From positions 722,641 through 786,640 of the forward strand of contig NZ_KI543237.1 in the NCBI RefSeq assembly GCF_000496835.1: DNA of 64,000 nt, read 5' to 3'. Positions 29,398 through 39,341 of this stretch are shown piece after piece (positions within the stretch are counted from its first letter, which is position 1; the number at the start of each line of letters is the position of its first letter). The translations under genes were made by a program, and so were the position numbers. Origin of the DNA: Thalassobacillus devorans MSP14. Its GTDB lineage: Bacteria; Bacillota; Bacilli; Bacillales; Halobacillaceae. A model generated the notes under the pieces. That model searched no databases. It saw only the letters and a list, made by a program, of their open reading frames with translations, and had not been told where the DNA came from.

Positions 29398-30543
29398 TTA
29401 GTCCTTCAACAAATGTTTGCTGATTACGATATGCTGAATTTCATTCGTGCCTTCATAGATTTCACAGACCTTGGCATCACGGAAAAATCGCTCAACTGGA
29501 TAATCTTCCGTGTAGCCATAGCCGCCGTACACCTGAACAGCTTCAATCGCGTTTTTCACCGCTGTTTTTGATGCATACATTTTCGCCATCGAAACTTCTT
29601 TGTTACAAGGAGCACCCGCTTCCTTCAAAGAAGCTGCATGATAGGTCAATAGTTTTGCTGCCTCTACTTCTGTTGCCATATCGGCAAGCTTAAAAGCAAG
29701 CCCCTGCTGCTTTGCAATCGGTTTGCCGAATTGCTCCCGTTCTTTCGCGTAAGCAACCGCATGCTCCATCGCAGCTTCGGCAATCCCTAACGACTGGGCT
29801 GCAATTCCGATTCTTCCGGAGTTGAGATTGGACATCGCGATCCTGAACCCTTCCCCTTCGTTCCCGAGCATCTGCTCTGAGGAAACTTCACAGTTGTCGA
29901 ACGTCAATTGGACCGTGCTGGATCCATGAAGCCCCATTTTCTTTTCTTTCTTACCGATAATAAGGCCTGGCGTATCTTTTTCGACGATGAAAGTGCTGAC
30001 CCCCTGGTAGCCAGTTTCGTCCATGTTGGTACGGGCAAAAACGATATAAGTGTCCGCTTCTCCCCCATTCGTGATGAACACTTTCGAACCGTTCAGGATA
30101 TAGCTGTTACCCTGCTTGACAGCCCGTGTTTTCAAACTTCCTGCATCCGACCCGGCACTTGGTTCTGTAAGGGCAAAGGCTCCAAGATACTCACCGGAGG
30201 CTAGTTTCGGAATATATTTCTGTTTCTGTTCCTCGGTTCCGAAATTCAAAATCGGCAGTGTGCCGACTGATGTGTGCACCGACAGGATGACTCCTAGTGT
30301 CGCACTTACTTTCGATAATTCATGGATAGCAATTATATAGGATGTATAATCCATTTCAGAACCGCCGTATTTTTCGGGAATTGGAATCCCCATCAATCCC
30401 AATTCTCCCATTTTGGTGACGATCTCCCGCGGAAAGCGGTCTTCTTTCTCCATTCTCTCTATTGCTGGAGCTACTTCTTTCTGAGCGAAATCGCGCACCA
30501 TTTTCCGCATCATTTCCTGTTCATCTGTAAACTGAAGATTCAT
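29398..30543 (-). CDS. acdA: Acyl-CoA dehydrogenase (copy 2, AcdA-like)
   Basis: 381 residues with FALTEPSAGSDAGSL, KVFITNGGEADTYIVFART and catalytic Glu in [15 protein letters not shown]. In B. subtilis acdA follows fadF (ywjF) and precedes rpoE, and one of the two copies here is the counterpart; which of the two is not certain. The gap to the next gene is 21 bases, with a ribosome site before each start. Part of the fadF-icmF operon. Confidence 0.92.
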   Translation of the reverse strand: MNLQFTDEQEMMRKMVRDFAQKEVAPAIERMEKEDRFPREIVTKMGELGLMGIPIPEKYGGSEMDYTSYIIAIHELSKVSATLGVILSVHTSVGTLPILNFGTEEQKQKYIPKLASGEYLGAFALTEPSAGSDAGSLKTRAVKQGNSYILNGSKVFITNGGEADTYIVFARTNMDETGYQGVSTFIVEKDTPGLIIGKKEKKMGLHGSSTVQLTFDNCEVSSEQMLGNEGEGFRIAMSNLNSGRIGIAAQSLGIAEAAMEHAVAYAKEREQFGKPIAKQQGLAFKLADMATEVEAAKLLTYHAASLKEAGAPCNKEVSMAKMYASKTAVKNAIEAVQVYGGYGYTEDYPVERFFRDAKVCEIYEGTNEIQHIVISKHLLKD

Positions 30544-30564
30544 TGTTGTTCTCTCCCCTGAGAA

Positions 30565-31419
30565 TCAATTTTCATACGAATAGAAGCCGCGTCCCGACTT
30601 TTTGCCAAGCCAGCCGGCTTTGACATACTTACGAAGTAATGGACATGGACGGTATTTGCTGTCGCCGAAGCCATCGTACAGCACTTCCATGATATACAGG
30701 CATGTATCGAGCCCGATAAAGTCAGCCAGAGTCAATGGTCCCATCGGATGGTTCATGCCAAGTTTCATGACCGTATCGACGTCTTGCGGAGTAGCAACTC
30801 CTTCATACACAGTGTAGATTGCTTCATTGATCATCGGCATGAGGACACGATTTGATACGAATCCCGGGAAATCGTTGACTTCTACTGGTGATTTGCAGAT
30901 TTTTTCAGTCATGTCTTTGATAGATTGATAGGTTTCATCGCTTGTTTGTAAACCACGAATGATTTCAACCAGTTTCATCACAGGAACCGGGTTCATGAAA
31001 TGCATTCCGATTACCTGAGATGGACGATTCGTCACGGCAGCAATTTCAGTAATTGGGAGCGATGACGTATTGGATGCAAGAATGGCATGCTTTGGGGCAA
31101 TCTCATCAAGCTTTTTGAACAGCTTCGTTTTGATGTCCATATTTTCTACTATAGCTTCAATGATCAGGTCGCACCTTGAAGCCTCATTGAGATCGGTTGT
31201 ATAAGACAGATTTTCGATTGTCTTTTGCTGTTCTTCTTCTGAAAGACGATTTTTTTCCACCGAACGGGCCAGCCGTTTTTCAATGCCTGCCTTCCCTTTT
31301 TCCAATGCTTCTTCCGCAATGTCATTCAACTTTACCGAAAAACCGTACTGGGCGCATACCTGCGCAATCCCCGCACCCATCTGCCCGGCTCCCACTACCA
31401 TCACTTGTTTAATTGACAT
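30565..31419 (-). CDS. hbd: 3-hydroxybutyryl-CoA dehydrogenase
   Basis: NAD-dependent oxidation of short-chain 3-hydroxyacyl-CoA, the third beta-oxidation step. 284 residues. The Rossmann motif GAGQMGAGIAQV starts at about residue 10. The catalytic His is in IGMHFMNPVPVMKLVEII, and the C-terminal helical domain (GLDTCLYIMEVLYDGFGD) is complete. It lies between the thiolase and the acyl-CoA dehydrogenases, matching mmgB-type enzymes. Confidence 0.95.
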   Translation of the reverse strand: MSIKQVMVVGAGQMGAGIAQVCAQYGFSVKLNDIAEEALEKGKAGIEKRLARSVEKNRLSEEEQQKTIENLSYTTDLNEASRCDLIIEAIVENMDIKTKLFKKLDEIAPKHAILASNTSSLPITEIAAVTNRPSQVIGMHFMNPVPVMKLVEIIRGLQTSDETYQSIKDMTEKICKSPVEVNDFPGFVSNRVLMPMINEAIYTVYEGVATPQDVDTVMKLGMNHPMGPLTLADFIGLDTCLYIMEVLYDGFGDSKYRPCPLLRKYVKAGWLGKKSGRGFYSYEN

Positions 31420-31456
31420 AGAAAAACTCCTCCCACTATTACGTGTTCAACATCGT

Positions 31457-32644
31457 TTATTGCTTAGGTACTTCAATCAGAACTGCATCTCCCTGACCGC
31501 CGCCACTGCAGATAGCCGCGATACCAAGACCGCCGCCCCGGCGCTTCAATTCATATACAAGTGTCAGAATAATACGTGCTCCGCTTGCACCGATCGGATG
31601 ACCCAAAGCTACGGCACCGCCGTTAACGTTGACTTTTTCTTCGTCCAGACCGGCGATTTTACCGCTTGCCAGTGATACAGCAGCAAATGCTTCGTTCACT
31701 TCGAACAGGTCGATTTCATCCAATGACTTTCCTGCCTTTTTCAACAGGGAATTGATGACAATTCCTGGCGTTTTTGGAAAGTCTTTTGCTTCGACAGCCA
31801 CTTCATCGTGGGCAAGTATGGTGGCAAGTGTCTCTGCTCCCATTTCTTTCGCTTTATCATCAGACATTAATAGCATTGCGCAGGCACCATCATTCACCCC
31901 AGGCGCGTTTCCTGCTGTAATCGTTCCGTTTGATCCGAATACCGGACGCAGCCTGGCAAGCGATTCTTTCGAAGTATCTTTCCGTGGTGCTTCATCATTT
32001 TCCACGACGACTGGATCACCTTTTCGTTGTGGTACATCCACAGGAATTATTTCTTCTGCCAGCTTCCCGTCTTCCATCGCTTTGATTGCCCGCTGGTGAC
32101 TGCGATAAGCCCAACCATCCTGCGCTTCGCGGCTTAATTCATATTCATCAGCGACATTGTTTCCATAGTTGCCCATGTGAACACCGTCAAATGAACAAGT
32201 AAGACCATCATGAACCATTAAATCCTTAACCGCGGCATCGCCCATGCGCAAGCCCCAGCGTGCTTTTGGCATGAAGTATGGCGCATTGCTCATACTTTCC
32301 ATACCACCTGCAACAATGACGTCTTCGTCTCCAAGACGGATGAACTGGTCAGCCATCGTGACACTACGCATACCGGAAGCACATACTTTATTGATCGTCT
32401 CTGTTTTCACTTCCCATGGAATTCCTGCTTCCCGTGCTGCCTGACGTGAAGGAATCTGTCCCTGGCCACCTTGTAAAACAGTCCCCATAATGACTTCATT
32501 GATGTCTTCCCCTTGAACATTGGCACGGTCTAACGCAGCCTTGATTGCTTTCCCGCCAAGCTGGGATGCAGTCAATGTGCTAAGCGCCCCTCCGAATTTA
32601 GCAAATGGCGTTCTTGCTCCTGAAACAATCACCGTTTTTCTCAT
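31457..32644 (-). CDS. Acetyl-CoA C-acetyltransferase (thiolase)
   Basis: Condenses or cleaves acetoacetyl-CoA. 395 residues. The active-site cysteine is in [10 protein letters not shown] (about residue 88), the His in [11 protein letters not shown], and the second Cys in [11 protein letters not shown]. The start at 32644 has AGGGAGG upstream; the frame extended to 32680 runs through a cre site and is not supported. It is the first gene after an untranslated gap holding cre and a palindrome. Name by function (mmgA/atoB-like). Confidence 0.94.
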   Translation of the reverse strand: MRKTVIVSGARTPFAKFGGALSTLTASQLGGKAIKAALDRANVQGEDINEVIMGTVLQGGQGQIPSRQAAREAGIPWEVKTETINKVCASGMRSVTMADQFIRLGDEDVIVAGGMESMSNAPYFMPKARWGLRMGDAAVKDLMVHDGLTCSFDGVHMGNYGNNVADEYELSREAQDGWAYRSHQRAIKAMEDGKLAEEIIPVDVPQRKGDPVVVENDEAPRKDTSKESLARLRPVFGSNGTITAGNAPGVNDGACAMLLMSDDKAKEMGAETLATILAHDEVAVEAKDFPKTPGIVINSLLKKAGKSLDEIDLFEVNEAFAAVSLASGKIAGLDEEKVNVNGGAVALGHPIGASGARIILTLVYELKRRGGGLGIAAICSGGGQGDAVLIEVPKQ

Positions 32645-32665
32645 AATAAAATTCCTCCCTTTATG

Positions 32666-32680
32666 TGATAACGCTTTCAA
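32666..32680 (-). promoter_or_regulatory. CcpA cre site before the thiolase gene
   Basis: The minus-strand 15-mer TTGAAAGCGTTATCA fits the cre consensus WTGNAANCGNWNNCW at every fixed position. It lies 22 bases upstream of the thiolase ATG, a good position for roadblock-type catabolite repression of the operon. Confidence 0.75.
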
Positions 32681-32761
32681 AAACTATGGTATAAAAAGAG
32701 AGATGAAACAGGCAGTAACTCCTGCTATAGCCTCTCTTGCAAAAACGATTCCCCAGTGCGA

Positions 32762-32777
32762 TTGAACGCTCGCTCAA
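32762..32777. promoter_or_regulatory. Palindromic candidate operator in the fadF-thiolase gap
   Basis: TTGAACGCTCGCTCAA is a near-palindrome of form TTGAnCGnnCGnTCAA. It differs from the FadR-type box upstream of fadF. It may be the operator of the TetR protein encoded in the same operon; this is inference. Confidence 0.45.
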
Positions 32778-32791
32778 TATAGCCTCATAAG

Positions 32792-32825
32792 GAAAGTGTA
32801 CAAAACTTTCTGTACACTTTCCACA
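32792..32825. terminator. Hairpin after fadF
   Basis: GGAAAGTGTACA pairs perfectly with TGTACACTTTCC around a loop of 8. The T-run on the minus strand is poor, so it may be a weak terminator, an RNA-processing site or an operator between fadF and the thiolase. Confidence 0.5.
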
Positions 32826-32838
32826 AAAATTCAAAATA

Positions 32839-34971
32839 TTATGCTGATTTTTCCTGTTTTTCTTCAAAAATCGATTTAGCCAGGATTTCTGCAATATCCA
32901 TGGTCCCCACAGATTCCTCCACTTCTTTCGCCTTCGTACCGTCGGAAAGCATCGTCAGACAATACGGACAGCCGCTGGAAATCATGGTCGGACTGGTTTC
33001 CAATGCCTGCTCGGTCCGGGCAACGTTGACTCGGTTACCCGCTTTTTCTTCCATCCACATCATACCTCCGCCTGCTCCACAGCACATACCATTTTCACGG
33101 TTACGCTTCATTTCAACCAATTTCACGCCTGGAATCATTTCCAGTACTTCACGCGGCGGCTGGTACACTTCGTTGTAACGGCCCAAGTAACAGCTATCGT
33201 GGTAGGTGATTGTCTCATTGACCTCATTAACCGGCTTCAGCCTGCCATCTTTCAGCCATTCAGCCAGCATCTCGGTATGGTGGTAGACCTCTGCTTCAAA
33301 ACCGAAATCCGGGTATTCATTTTTGAACGTATTATAGGCATGCGGATCAATCGTGATGATCTTCTTGACGTCATTCTTCTCGAATTCTTTGATGTTCTTC
33401 TCGACAAGCTCCTGGTATAGGAATTCATTTCCCATCCGACGGGCGGTGTCCCCGGAGTTACGTTCTTTGTTGCCGAGCGTAGCGAATTTGATCCCTGCTT
33501 CATTCATCAGCTTGGCAAAAGCAAGTGCGATTTTCTGACTGCGGTTATCGTATGCCCCCATGGAGCTGACCCAGAACAGATACTCAAACTCTTCGCCTTC
33601 TTTCTTCAATTCCTTTACTGTCGGAATGCGGACATCCGGCTCCTGATCACGCCAGTCTTCCCGCTCTTTCTTCGACAGGCCCCAAGGGTTGCCCTGGCGT
33701 TCGATGTTCGTCATCGCACGCTGTGCATCCGGGTCCATTTTCCCTTCGGTCAACACAAGGTAACGGCGAAGGTCGATGATTTTATCCACGTGTTCGTTCA
33801 TAACCGGGCACTGGTCTTCGCAGTTTCGACAAGTCGTACAGGCCCATAGTTCTTCTTCTGTGATGACATCGCCAATCAAGTTATGATTCTGCGCTGCTTC
33901 CACAGAAGCAGCTGCTTCGTCGCTGCCCTGTGCCTGGGCCATTTTCGCAAGCTGGTTTCCCTCTGTGTTGGAAAAAGCATAGGCCGGCACCCATGGGGAT
34001 TTACCGGTGACAGCAGCACCTTTTTCCGTCAATTGATCACGCAGCTTGATGATCAGGTCCATCGGTGACAGCATCTTTCCTGTACCTGTTGCAGGACAGA
34101 CATTAGTACAACGGCCACATTCAACACAGGCGTAAAAGTCGATCATCTGCAGCTGACTGAAGTCTTCAATTTTTCCGACACCAAAGGAAACGTCCTCTTC
34201 AGCAGTCTCTTCATCGACGTCAAAGTCGATCTTGGAAAGCTTCCCGGGTGCGGAACGGCGGGTCAGGAACACATTGACCGGTGCCGCAAGTAAATGGGCG
34301 TGCTTGGACTGCGGTACATAGACAAGGAAACTTAATAGTACTAACAGATGGATCCACCACATGATGAAAAACACAGTAGCGGCAGCGGTCGGGCTCAACC
34401 ACCCGAAAGCGTTTGCAATCAGGGTCGCAACAGGTTCTGTCCAGGCACCTTCATGACCGTGCCAGATTAATCCCATTCCATTACCGATCAATACACTTAA
34501 CATCAATGCTCCAATAAATATCAGGACAAGCCCTGCTTTAAAGCCCCGCTTCAAGCGAACGAGCTTCTCCACGTAACGTCGATGGAATGCCCATACGACA
34601 GCGACCAGAATCATTAAAGTGACCAGTTCCTGGAAGAACGTAAATCCTGGATAAAAAGGCCCGAGCGGCAGATGGCTATCTGGTGCCAGCCCTTTCCAAA
34701 TAAAATCGATAGCACCGAATTGTACCAGGATGAAACCATAAAACATCATTACGTGAATGATTCCTGATTTTTTATCCTTTAATAATTTCTTCTGACCAAA
34801 AACGTAAATCCAGATATTCTTCAATCTTTCTTTGATTTCCCCATCAAACTCGAATTTTTTTCCAAGCTTGATATAAGCGATTCTCGTCATGACGACACGC
34901 ACGAACAAATATAAACCGTAAATAGTAACGCCTAAAAATAATATCCAATTCAATAATAACAGCGTGCTCAT
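32839..34971 (-). CDS. fadF: FadF: membrane Fe-S oxidoreductase for beta-oxidation
   Basis: 710 residues, counterpart of B. subtilis YwjF/FadF. The N-terminal third has about six membrane helices like a nitrate-reductase gamma-type domain. Next come two 4Fe-4S motifs (CVECGRCTNVCP and CTTCRNCEDQCP), then two CCG domains (HDSCYLG, GMCCGAGGG) as in heterodisulfide reductase. It probably passes electrons from ETF to menaquinone. In B. subtilis the fadF-acdA-rpoE operon is under FadR, and a FadR-like box lies upstream here too. Confidence 0.93.
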   Translation of the reverse strand: MSTLLLLNWILFLGVTIYGLYLFVRVVMTRIAYIKLGKKFEFDGEIKERLKNIWIYVFGQKKLLKDKKSGIIHVMMFYGFILVQFGAIDFIWKGLAPDSHLPLGPFYPGFTFFQELVTLMILVAVVWAFHRRYVEKLVRLKRGFKAGLVLIFIGALMLSVLIGNGMGLIWHGHEGAWTEPVATLIANAFGWLSPTAAATVFFIMWWIHLLVLLSFLVYVPQSKHAHLLAAPVNVFLTRRSAPGKLSKIDFDVDEETAEEDVSFGVGKIEDFSQLQMIDFYACVECGRCTNVCPATGTGKMLSPMDLIIKLRDQLTEKGAAVTGKSPWVPAYAFSNTEGNQLAKMAQAQGSDEAAASVEAAQNHNLIGDVITEEELWACTTCRNCEDQCPVMNEHVDKIIDLRRYLVLTEGKMDPDAQRAMTNIERQGNPWGLSKKEREDWRDQEPDVRIPTVKELKKEGEEFEYLFWVSSMGAYDNRSQKIALAFAKLMNEAGIKFATLGNKERNSGDTARRMGNEFLYQELVEKNIKEFEKNDVKKIITIDPHAYNTFKNEYPDFGFEAEVYHHTEMLAEWLKDGRLKPVNEVNETITYHDSCYLGRYNEVYQPPREVLEMIPGVKLVEMKRNRENGMCCGAGGGMMWMEEKAGNRVNVARTEQALETSPTMISSGCPYCLTMLSDGTKAKEVEESVGTMDIAEILAKSIFEEKQEKSA

Positions 34972-35064
34972 CCGTCTACCCCCTCGTTAGTATCAATCTC
35001 TCTCACTCTGCTGTCTCTCGAATTTTTGGAAACGAGCCGTGAAAATTCAGAATCTTATAGCTTA

Positions 35065-35094
35065 ACTATAAAATATGAATGAACATTCAGTCAA
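35065..35094 (-). promoter_or_regulatory. fadF promoter overlapped by a FadR-type box
   Basis: On the minus strand TTGACT (35089-35094), an 18-base spacer and TATAGT (35065-35070) form a sigma-A promoter. The 18-mer TGAATGAACATTCAGTCA at 35076-35093 matches the B. subtilis FadR consensus TGAATGAMTANTCATTCA with two mismatches and covers the -35 and spacer. Confidence 0.75.
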
Positions 35095-35176
35095 CATATT
35101 TTCTTTGCTTTTATGTACAAATTTTGGATGTTTTAGGGGAAACTATGGAGGATGGTGTCTGCAGAGGAGGAAAAAA

Positions 35177-36367
35177 ATGACTGTTCTACTATGGGTTTCA
35201 GCCGTCCTTATTATCTTTGTTTTGTTGATTTTAGTAGATTTCGTATCGGGAAAACAGAACCATAAAAAGAACCTGAGGAAGTTGACTTTTACAGAAACTA
35301 CCGGAAGTTATCGCGTGTTCCAAAGTGGAAATCGTCTGTTTGAGGCATTATTTACCGATATTAAAAATGCCGAAACACACATCGATGTTCTGTTTTTTAT
35401 TATCAAACAGGATGAAACGAGTCAGCGTTTCTATAATCTGCTGCAGCAAAAAGCTCAGGAAGGTGTAGTTGTACGCCTGATGGTCGATCGTCTTGGAGGA
35501 TTCCGGATTAACAAACCGCTGCGACAGCAATTAGAAAATTCAGGTATACAGTTTCAATTCGCCGCAAAACCCCAATTTCCTTTTTTTATTTATAAATTGA
35601 ACCGTCGAAACCACCGGAAGATTGTTGTAATTGATGGAAAAATTGGATATGTTGGCGGTTACAACGTCGCAGATGAGTATGCAGGGAAAGATGCCGAAAT
35701 GGGAGATTGGCGCGATTATCATCTGCGGATGACAGGTGAAGTCGTGGCACAGCTGCATGCTGTATTTTTAGATGATTGGTTCTTGAATACGAAGGAGAAA
35801 CTGTTCCCTGCAGAAACCCATGAAAAGGGGCAGCATGTGTTGAAGGTTCTCCCGACCGAATACGGGGAATTAGAGGAAGTGTTAGTAAAAAAATTCTCTG
35901 CGGCGAAGCAGGAAATTTTACTTGGCAGCCCTTATTTCATTCCTCCGAGACGCATGATGGACGCCTTGAAGCAGGCAATCCAGAGAGGCGTCACTGTTAA
36001 ACTGCTCTGTCCGTTGAAATCCGACCACCCGTTCGTGAAAGAAGGGGGGATCCCTTTTTACGAGGAGCTTTACCGTGCAGGTGGAGAAGTCCGCTTTTAC
36101 GATGCTGGTTTCTATCATGCAAAAATTTTTATCATCGACCAGGATTTCTGCGACCTCGGGACCTCCAACCTTGATTTAAGGAGTCTTTACCTTAATAAAG
36201 AGATCAATATATTTTTTTATGAAAAAGAGTTCATCGATGATATGAGGAAGCGTTACTTACAGGATTTCGCTGAAGGTATCCCCTTTAATGACAATTGGCT
36301 TGCTTCACGCTCCCTGGGTACGAAAATCAATATAAAAATCGCGCGGCTGATCCGCCCGATCTTATAA
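35177..36367 (+). CDS. ywjE: Phospholipase D-type cardiolipin synthase (YwjE-like)
   Basis: Membrane enzyme of the cardiolipin synthase/PLD family. 396 residues. One N-terminal membrane helix is followed by two HKD motifs (HRKIVVIDGKIGYVGG and HAKIFIIDQDFCDLGTSN). The ATG at 35177 follows AGAGGAGG. The longer frame to 35075 starts in the fadF promoter and is rejected. The gene is divergent from fadF, as ywjE is from ywjF in B. subtilis. Confidence 0.9.
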   Translation: MTVLLWVSAVLIIFVLLILVDFVSGKQNHKKNLRKLTFTETTGSYRVFQSGNRLFEALFTDIKNAETHIDVLFFIIKQDETSQRFYNLLQQKAQEGVVVRLMVDRLGGFRINKPLRQQLENSGIQFQFAAKPQFPFFIYKLNRRNHRKIVVIDGKIGYVGGYNVADEYAGKDAEMGDWRDYHLRMTGEVVAQLHAVFLDDWFLNTKEKLFPAETHEKGQHVLKVLPTEYGELEEVLVKKFSAAKQEILLGSPYFIPPRRMMDALKQAIQRGVTVKLLCPLKSDHPFVKEGGIPFYEELYRAGGEVRFYDAGFYHAKIFIIDQDFCDLGTSNLDLRSLYLNKEINIFFYEKEFIDDMRKRYLQDFAEGIPFNDNWLASRSLGTKINIKIARLIRPIL

Positions 36368-36369
36368 TA

Positions 36370-36549
36370 TCACCTTATGAAGCTGGAAAGTACCGGTCCA
36401 ATCCAGGCAAAGACTTTGAAACCAAGATAGATGCCAATGATTCCAGCCACTCCGGCAAACGCTGGCGGCGCAGGAATCGGAAGCTTGAACCAGGCAAATA
36501 GAAAGCCTACGATAAAGCCTGTCAATAACGCAAAAACGACTTCTTTCAT
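36370..36549 (-). CDS. XapX domain protein
   Basis: 59-residue hydrophobic protein with two membrane helices around a Pro-rich turn (FKLPIPAPPAFAGVAGIIGIYLG), the XapX signature. Function unknown. AAGGAG lies about 8 bases before the ATG at 36549. It ends 2 bases past the converging ywjE stop. Confidence 0.85.
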   Translation of the reverse strand: MKEVVFALLTGFIVGFLFAWFKLPIPAPPAFAGVAGIIGIYLGFKVFAWIGPVLSSFIR

Positions 36550-36608
36550 AACGAATCTCCTTTCGGTACAGACAATCATGTTTAGTATAACGCCTATCCT
36601 AGAAATTA

Positions 36609-36648
36609 AAAAAAGATTTTCTCCAGCTTTAAGAGAAAATCTTTTTTA
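36609..36648 (-). terminator. Terminator after argS
   Basis: AAAAGATTTTCTC at 36611-36623 pairs with GAGAAAATCTTTT at 36633-36645. T-runs lie on both sides, so it can act in both directions. Confidence 0.88.
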
Positions 36649-36684
36649 CTGTTACATTTTTTTAGTGAAAAGGCATGGTGAAGC

Positions 36685-38355
36685 TTACATCCGTTCCGGC
36701 GCGGAAACTCCAATTAGCTTCAACGCATTAGAAAGCGTAGTACGGACGGCTTTCATCAATCCGACACGTGCTTTTGTACGTTCCGGTTTTTCCTGATCCA
36801 ATACTTTTTCAGCATTATAAAAGCTGTGAAGGTTGGAAGACAGATCAAAAGCGTATTGCGTCACACGGTGTGGTGTACGTTTTTCTGCTGCATCTGTAAC
36901 AACTTGCGGGAATTCTCCCAGACGTTTAAGCAGGTCTTCTTCTTTTTCAGAATCAAGCAGCCTCGCATCAAAATCCTGATCGAACTTGACACCCTTTTCT
37001 TCTGCCTGACGCAACATCGAGCATATTCTGGCATGCGCATACTGCACATAATAAACGGGGTTCTCATTAGACTCCGAACGAGCAAGGTCCATATCAAAGT
37101 CCAGGTGTGAGTCGGCAGAACGCATCGAGAAGAAGTAACGCATTGCGTCAATGCCTACTTCATCCATCAATTCGCGTAGTGTAACTGCTTTTCCAGTCCG
37201 TTTACTCATCTTCACTTTCTCGCCATCCTGGAATAAGTTGACCATCTGAATGATCTCTACTTCCAACGTATCTTTTGCATAGCCAAGCGCCTGGATAGCC
37301 GCTTGCATACGCGGAATATAACCATGGTGATCAGCACCCCAGATGTTGATCAGCGTGTTAAAGCCGCGATCCATTTTGTTTTTATGATAAGCGATATCCG
37401 GCGTCAGGTATGTGTAGCTTCCATCCTGTTTAATCAAAACACGGTCTTTGTCATCACCGAATTCGGTCGTCCTGAACCAGGTCGCACCGTCCTGCTCATA
37501 GGTGAACCCCTTGTCTTCAAGTACTTTCAGCGCGTTATCGATTTTCCCATCCTGATACAAAGATGTTTCTGAGAACCATTCGTCAAAAGGTACACGGAAA
37601 TCTTCCAGATCGACTTTGATTTTATCCAGTTCAAATTTCAATCCATATTCACGGAAATAGGCGAGGCGTTCCTGCTCCGGTTTATCCGCCCACTCTGAAC
37701 CATGGTCTTCCGCTAACTTTTTACCCAGTTCGACGATATCCTTTCCGTGATAACCATCTTCCGGCATCTCCCAGTCTTTACCGAGCGCCTGCATATAGCG
37801 GGCTTCTACGGAATTAGCCAGGTTGTTGATCTGATTTCCGGCATCATTGATATAATACTCACGGGAAACGTCATATCCAGCTTTCGCCAGAATATTGGAA
37901 AGAGAATCACCGACTGCAGCACCACGGGCATGACCAAGGTGAAGGGTTCCTGTCGGGTTAGCTGAAACGAACTCAACCTGAATTTTTTGACCTTTTCCTG
38001 TTTCGCTTTCGCCATACGTTTCCCCAGCTTCCAGAATCGTCGCCACCAGGTCCGTCAAATACTGGTTATCCATATAGAAATTGATGAATCCTGGTCCGGC
38101 AATCTCAATTTTATCGATGGATGCTTTCGTATTATCAAAATTAGCGACGATATCCTCCGCAATCATACGCGGGGCTTTTTTGGCAATCCTCGCCAGCTGC
38201 ATCGCCATATTTGTCGCATAATCCCCGTGCGCTTTATCTTTCGGTTGTTCCAGTACGACTTCGGGCATTTCTTCTTCGGTTGCCAAACCCGATTTTAACA
38301 CAGCCTGCTGGATTTCCTGTTTCAGTTTCGCTTCCGTCTGCTCCACAATATTCAT
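36685..38355 (-). CDS. argS: Arginyl-tRNA synthetase
   Basis: Class I synthetase that charges tRNA-Arg. 556 residues. The N-terminal Arg-specific domain is followed by [16 protein letters not shown] (HIGH motif, about residue 130), KMSKRTGKA (KMSKS motif) and the C-terminal DALR anticodon domain ending [11 protein letters not shown]. The start overlaps the ywiB stop by 4 bases, so translation is coupled. No T-box leader is visible. Confidence 0.97.
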   Translation of the reverse strand: MNIVEQTEAKLKQEIQQAVLKSGLATEEEMPEVVLEQPKDKAHGDYATNMAMQLARIAKKAPRMIAEDIVANFDNTKASIDKIEIAGPGFINFYMDNQYLTDLVATILEAGETYGESETGKGQKIQVEFVSANPTGTLHLGHARGAAVGDSLSNILAKAGYDVSREYYINDAGNQINNLANSVEARYMQALGKDWEMPEDGYHGKDIVELGKKLAEDHGSEWADKPEQERLAYFREYGLKFELDKIKVDLEDFRVPFDEWFSETSLYQDGKIDNALKVLEDKGFTYEQDGATWFRTTEFGDDKDRVLIKQDGSYTYLTPDIAYHKNKMDRGFNTLINIWGADHHGYIPRMQAAIQALGYAKDTLEVEIIQMVNLFQDGEKVKMSKRTGKAVTLRELMDEVGIDAMRYFFSMRSADSHLDFDMDLARSESNENPVYYVQYAHARICSMLRQAEEKGVKFDQDFDARLLDSEKEEDLLKRLGEFPQVVTDAAEKRTPHRVTQYAFDLSSNLHSFYNAEKVLDQEKPERTKARVGLMKAVRTTLSNALKLIGVSAPERM

Positions 38356-38795
38356 TGCGTTGTTTCCTCCTTATGATAAGTCAAGGTTAATCGATGACGC
38401 TGAGTGATTTCCTGATTAAGAGTCAGCTGATAACTGATGAATAGCCGCCCTTTTGCTCCCTGGGATAAGGATTGGTGTTCAATCTGATCCGTAAACGTGT
38501 TCATATGAAAAACTCCATACGTATGATGGTAATTGTTTTCTGTCGTTTGCTTTTTTCGGAAAATCTGGTGCATCCTGACTGCTCCAGAGCGTTTGATGCT
38601 GACTTTCCCTGGCTGGATGGTAATCATCGTATCGATCGGATCGCCTTCATCGGGGTGCTCGGTGAACTTGAGGACTTGGGTCTCTCCCCGTTCGAAAAAC
38701 CCTCCCTGTTCTTCCATGACAACTTCTTCTTTCCGACCGCTGTCCCTGATCTCCGTCACAAGGCGAATCGATACCGGTGTCTGTGCAGCACTCAT
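38352..38795 (-). CDS. ywiB: YwiB family protein (DUF1934)
   Basis: 147 residues, predicted beta-barrel calycin-like fold. Recognised from [19 protein letters not shown], the [13 protein letters not shown] segment and the position directly upstream of argS, as in B. subtilis. Function unknown. Repeat R3 ends (reading on the minus strand) just upstream, within about 80 bases of its start. Confidence 0.9.
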   Translation of the reverse strand: MSAAQTPVSIRLVTEIRDSGRKEEVVMEEQGGFFERGETQVLKFTEHPDEGDPIDTMITIQPGKVSIKRSGAVRMHQIFRKKQTTENNYHHTYGVFHMNTFTDQIEHQSLSQGAKGRLFISYQLTLNQEITQRHRLTLTYHKEETTQ

Positions 38796-38873
38796 ACTAT
38801 CTCTCCTTACGTTCCTCTTAACCTATCCATTATAAAAACTAAGCAGAAAAAGCGCAAGCCCTCCAGATATAAC

Positions 38874-39326
38874 ATTGAATTACAGGGCCGAAAAGTCGAA
38901 GACTTGATTTCGAGATATTAATGGAGTTTAGGGGCTTCGGGACACGATTCGCTTTCCGTGGGCGTGTGCTGAGTCTCCTCAGGCTTCGCCTTGCGGGGCC
39001 TCATCTATCACTCAGCTCCCACAGGAGTCTCACCGTTTCCCTACGCCCCTTGTCATAGAAAGACTTTGAAATCACCTTTATGGAATATCGGCAATGATAA
39101 TAAGAAACAAGACTTTGGCCCCACTATATCTTTTATAATGGCGTCTAAATGAAGATTTCAGCTACATTCTTTCTTCTTTTGAAGGGGCCGTTCAGTATAA
39201 AAATAGCTGAATGGGAAGGGAAACGGTGAGGCTCCCGTGGGAGAAGGGGATAGGCGAGTCGTTTTCCCAGTCCCCCCAATTCCATCATGGTAACGGACCC
39301 AACTTTCTTGAAACTGAGCCTTCAGT
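38874..39326 (+). repeat. Large dispersed repeat, copy R3
   Basis: About 453 bp between speB and ywiB, same orientation and subfamily as R2. The left terminal stretch contains GGGCCGAAAAGTCGAAGACTTG, and the right end reads CTTGAAACTGAGCCTTCAG. The left arm is complete and nearly identical to that of R2. The right arm lacks about 55 bp, consistent with deletion between two GCGAG direct repeats that are both present in R2. The gap contains no gene. Confidence 0.87.
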
Positions 39327-39341
39327 AAAGGGAGGTTATGT

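Noticed and set aside
35075-35176. Longer start for the ywjE-like gene
   Set aside because: This stretch is the fadF promoter and FadR-type box on the other strand; the ATG at 35177 has a good ribosome site.
38796-38880. T-box leader for argS or riboswitch near ywiB
   Set aside because: argS overlaps ywiB, and the gap upstream of ywiB is short and then filled by R3; no T-box sequence is visible.
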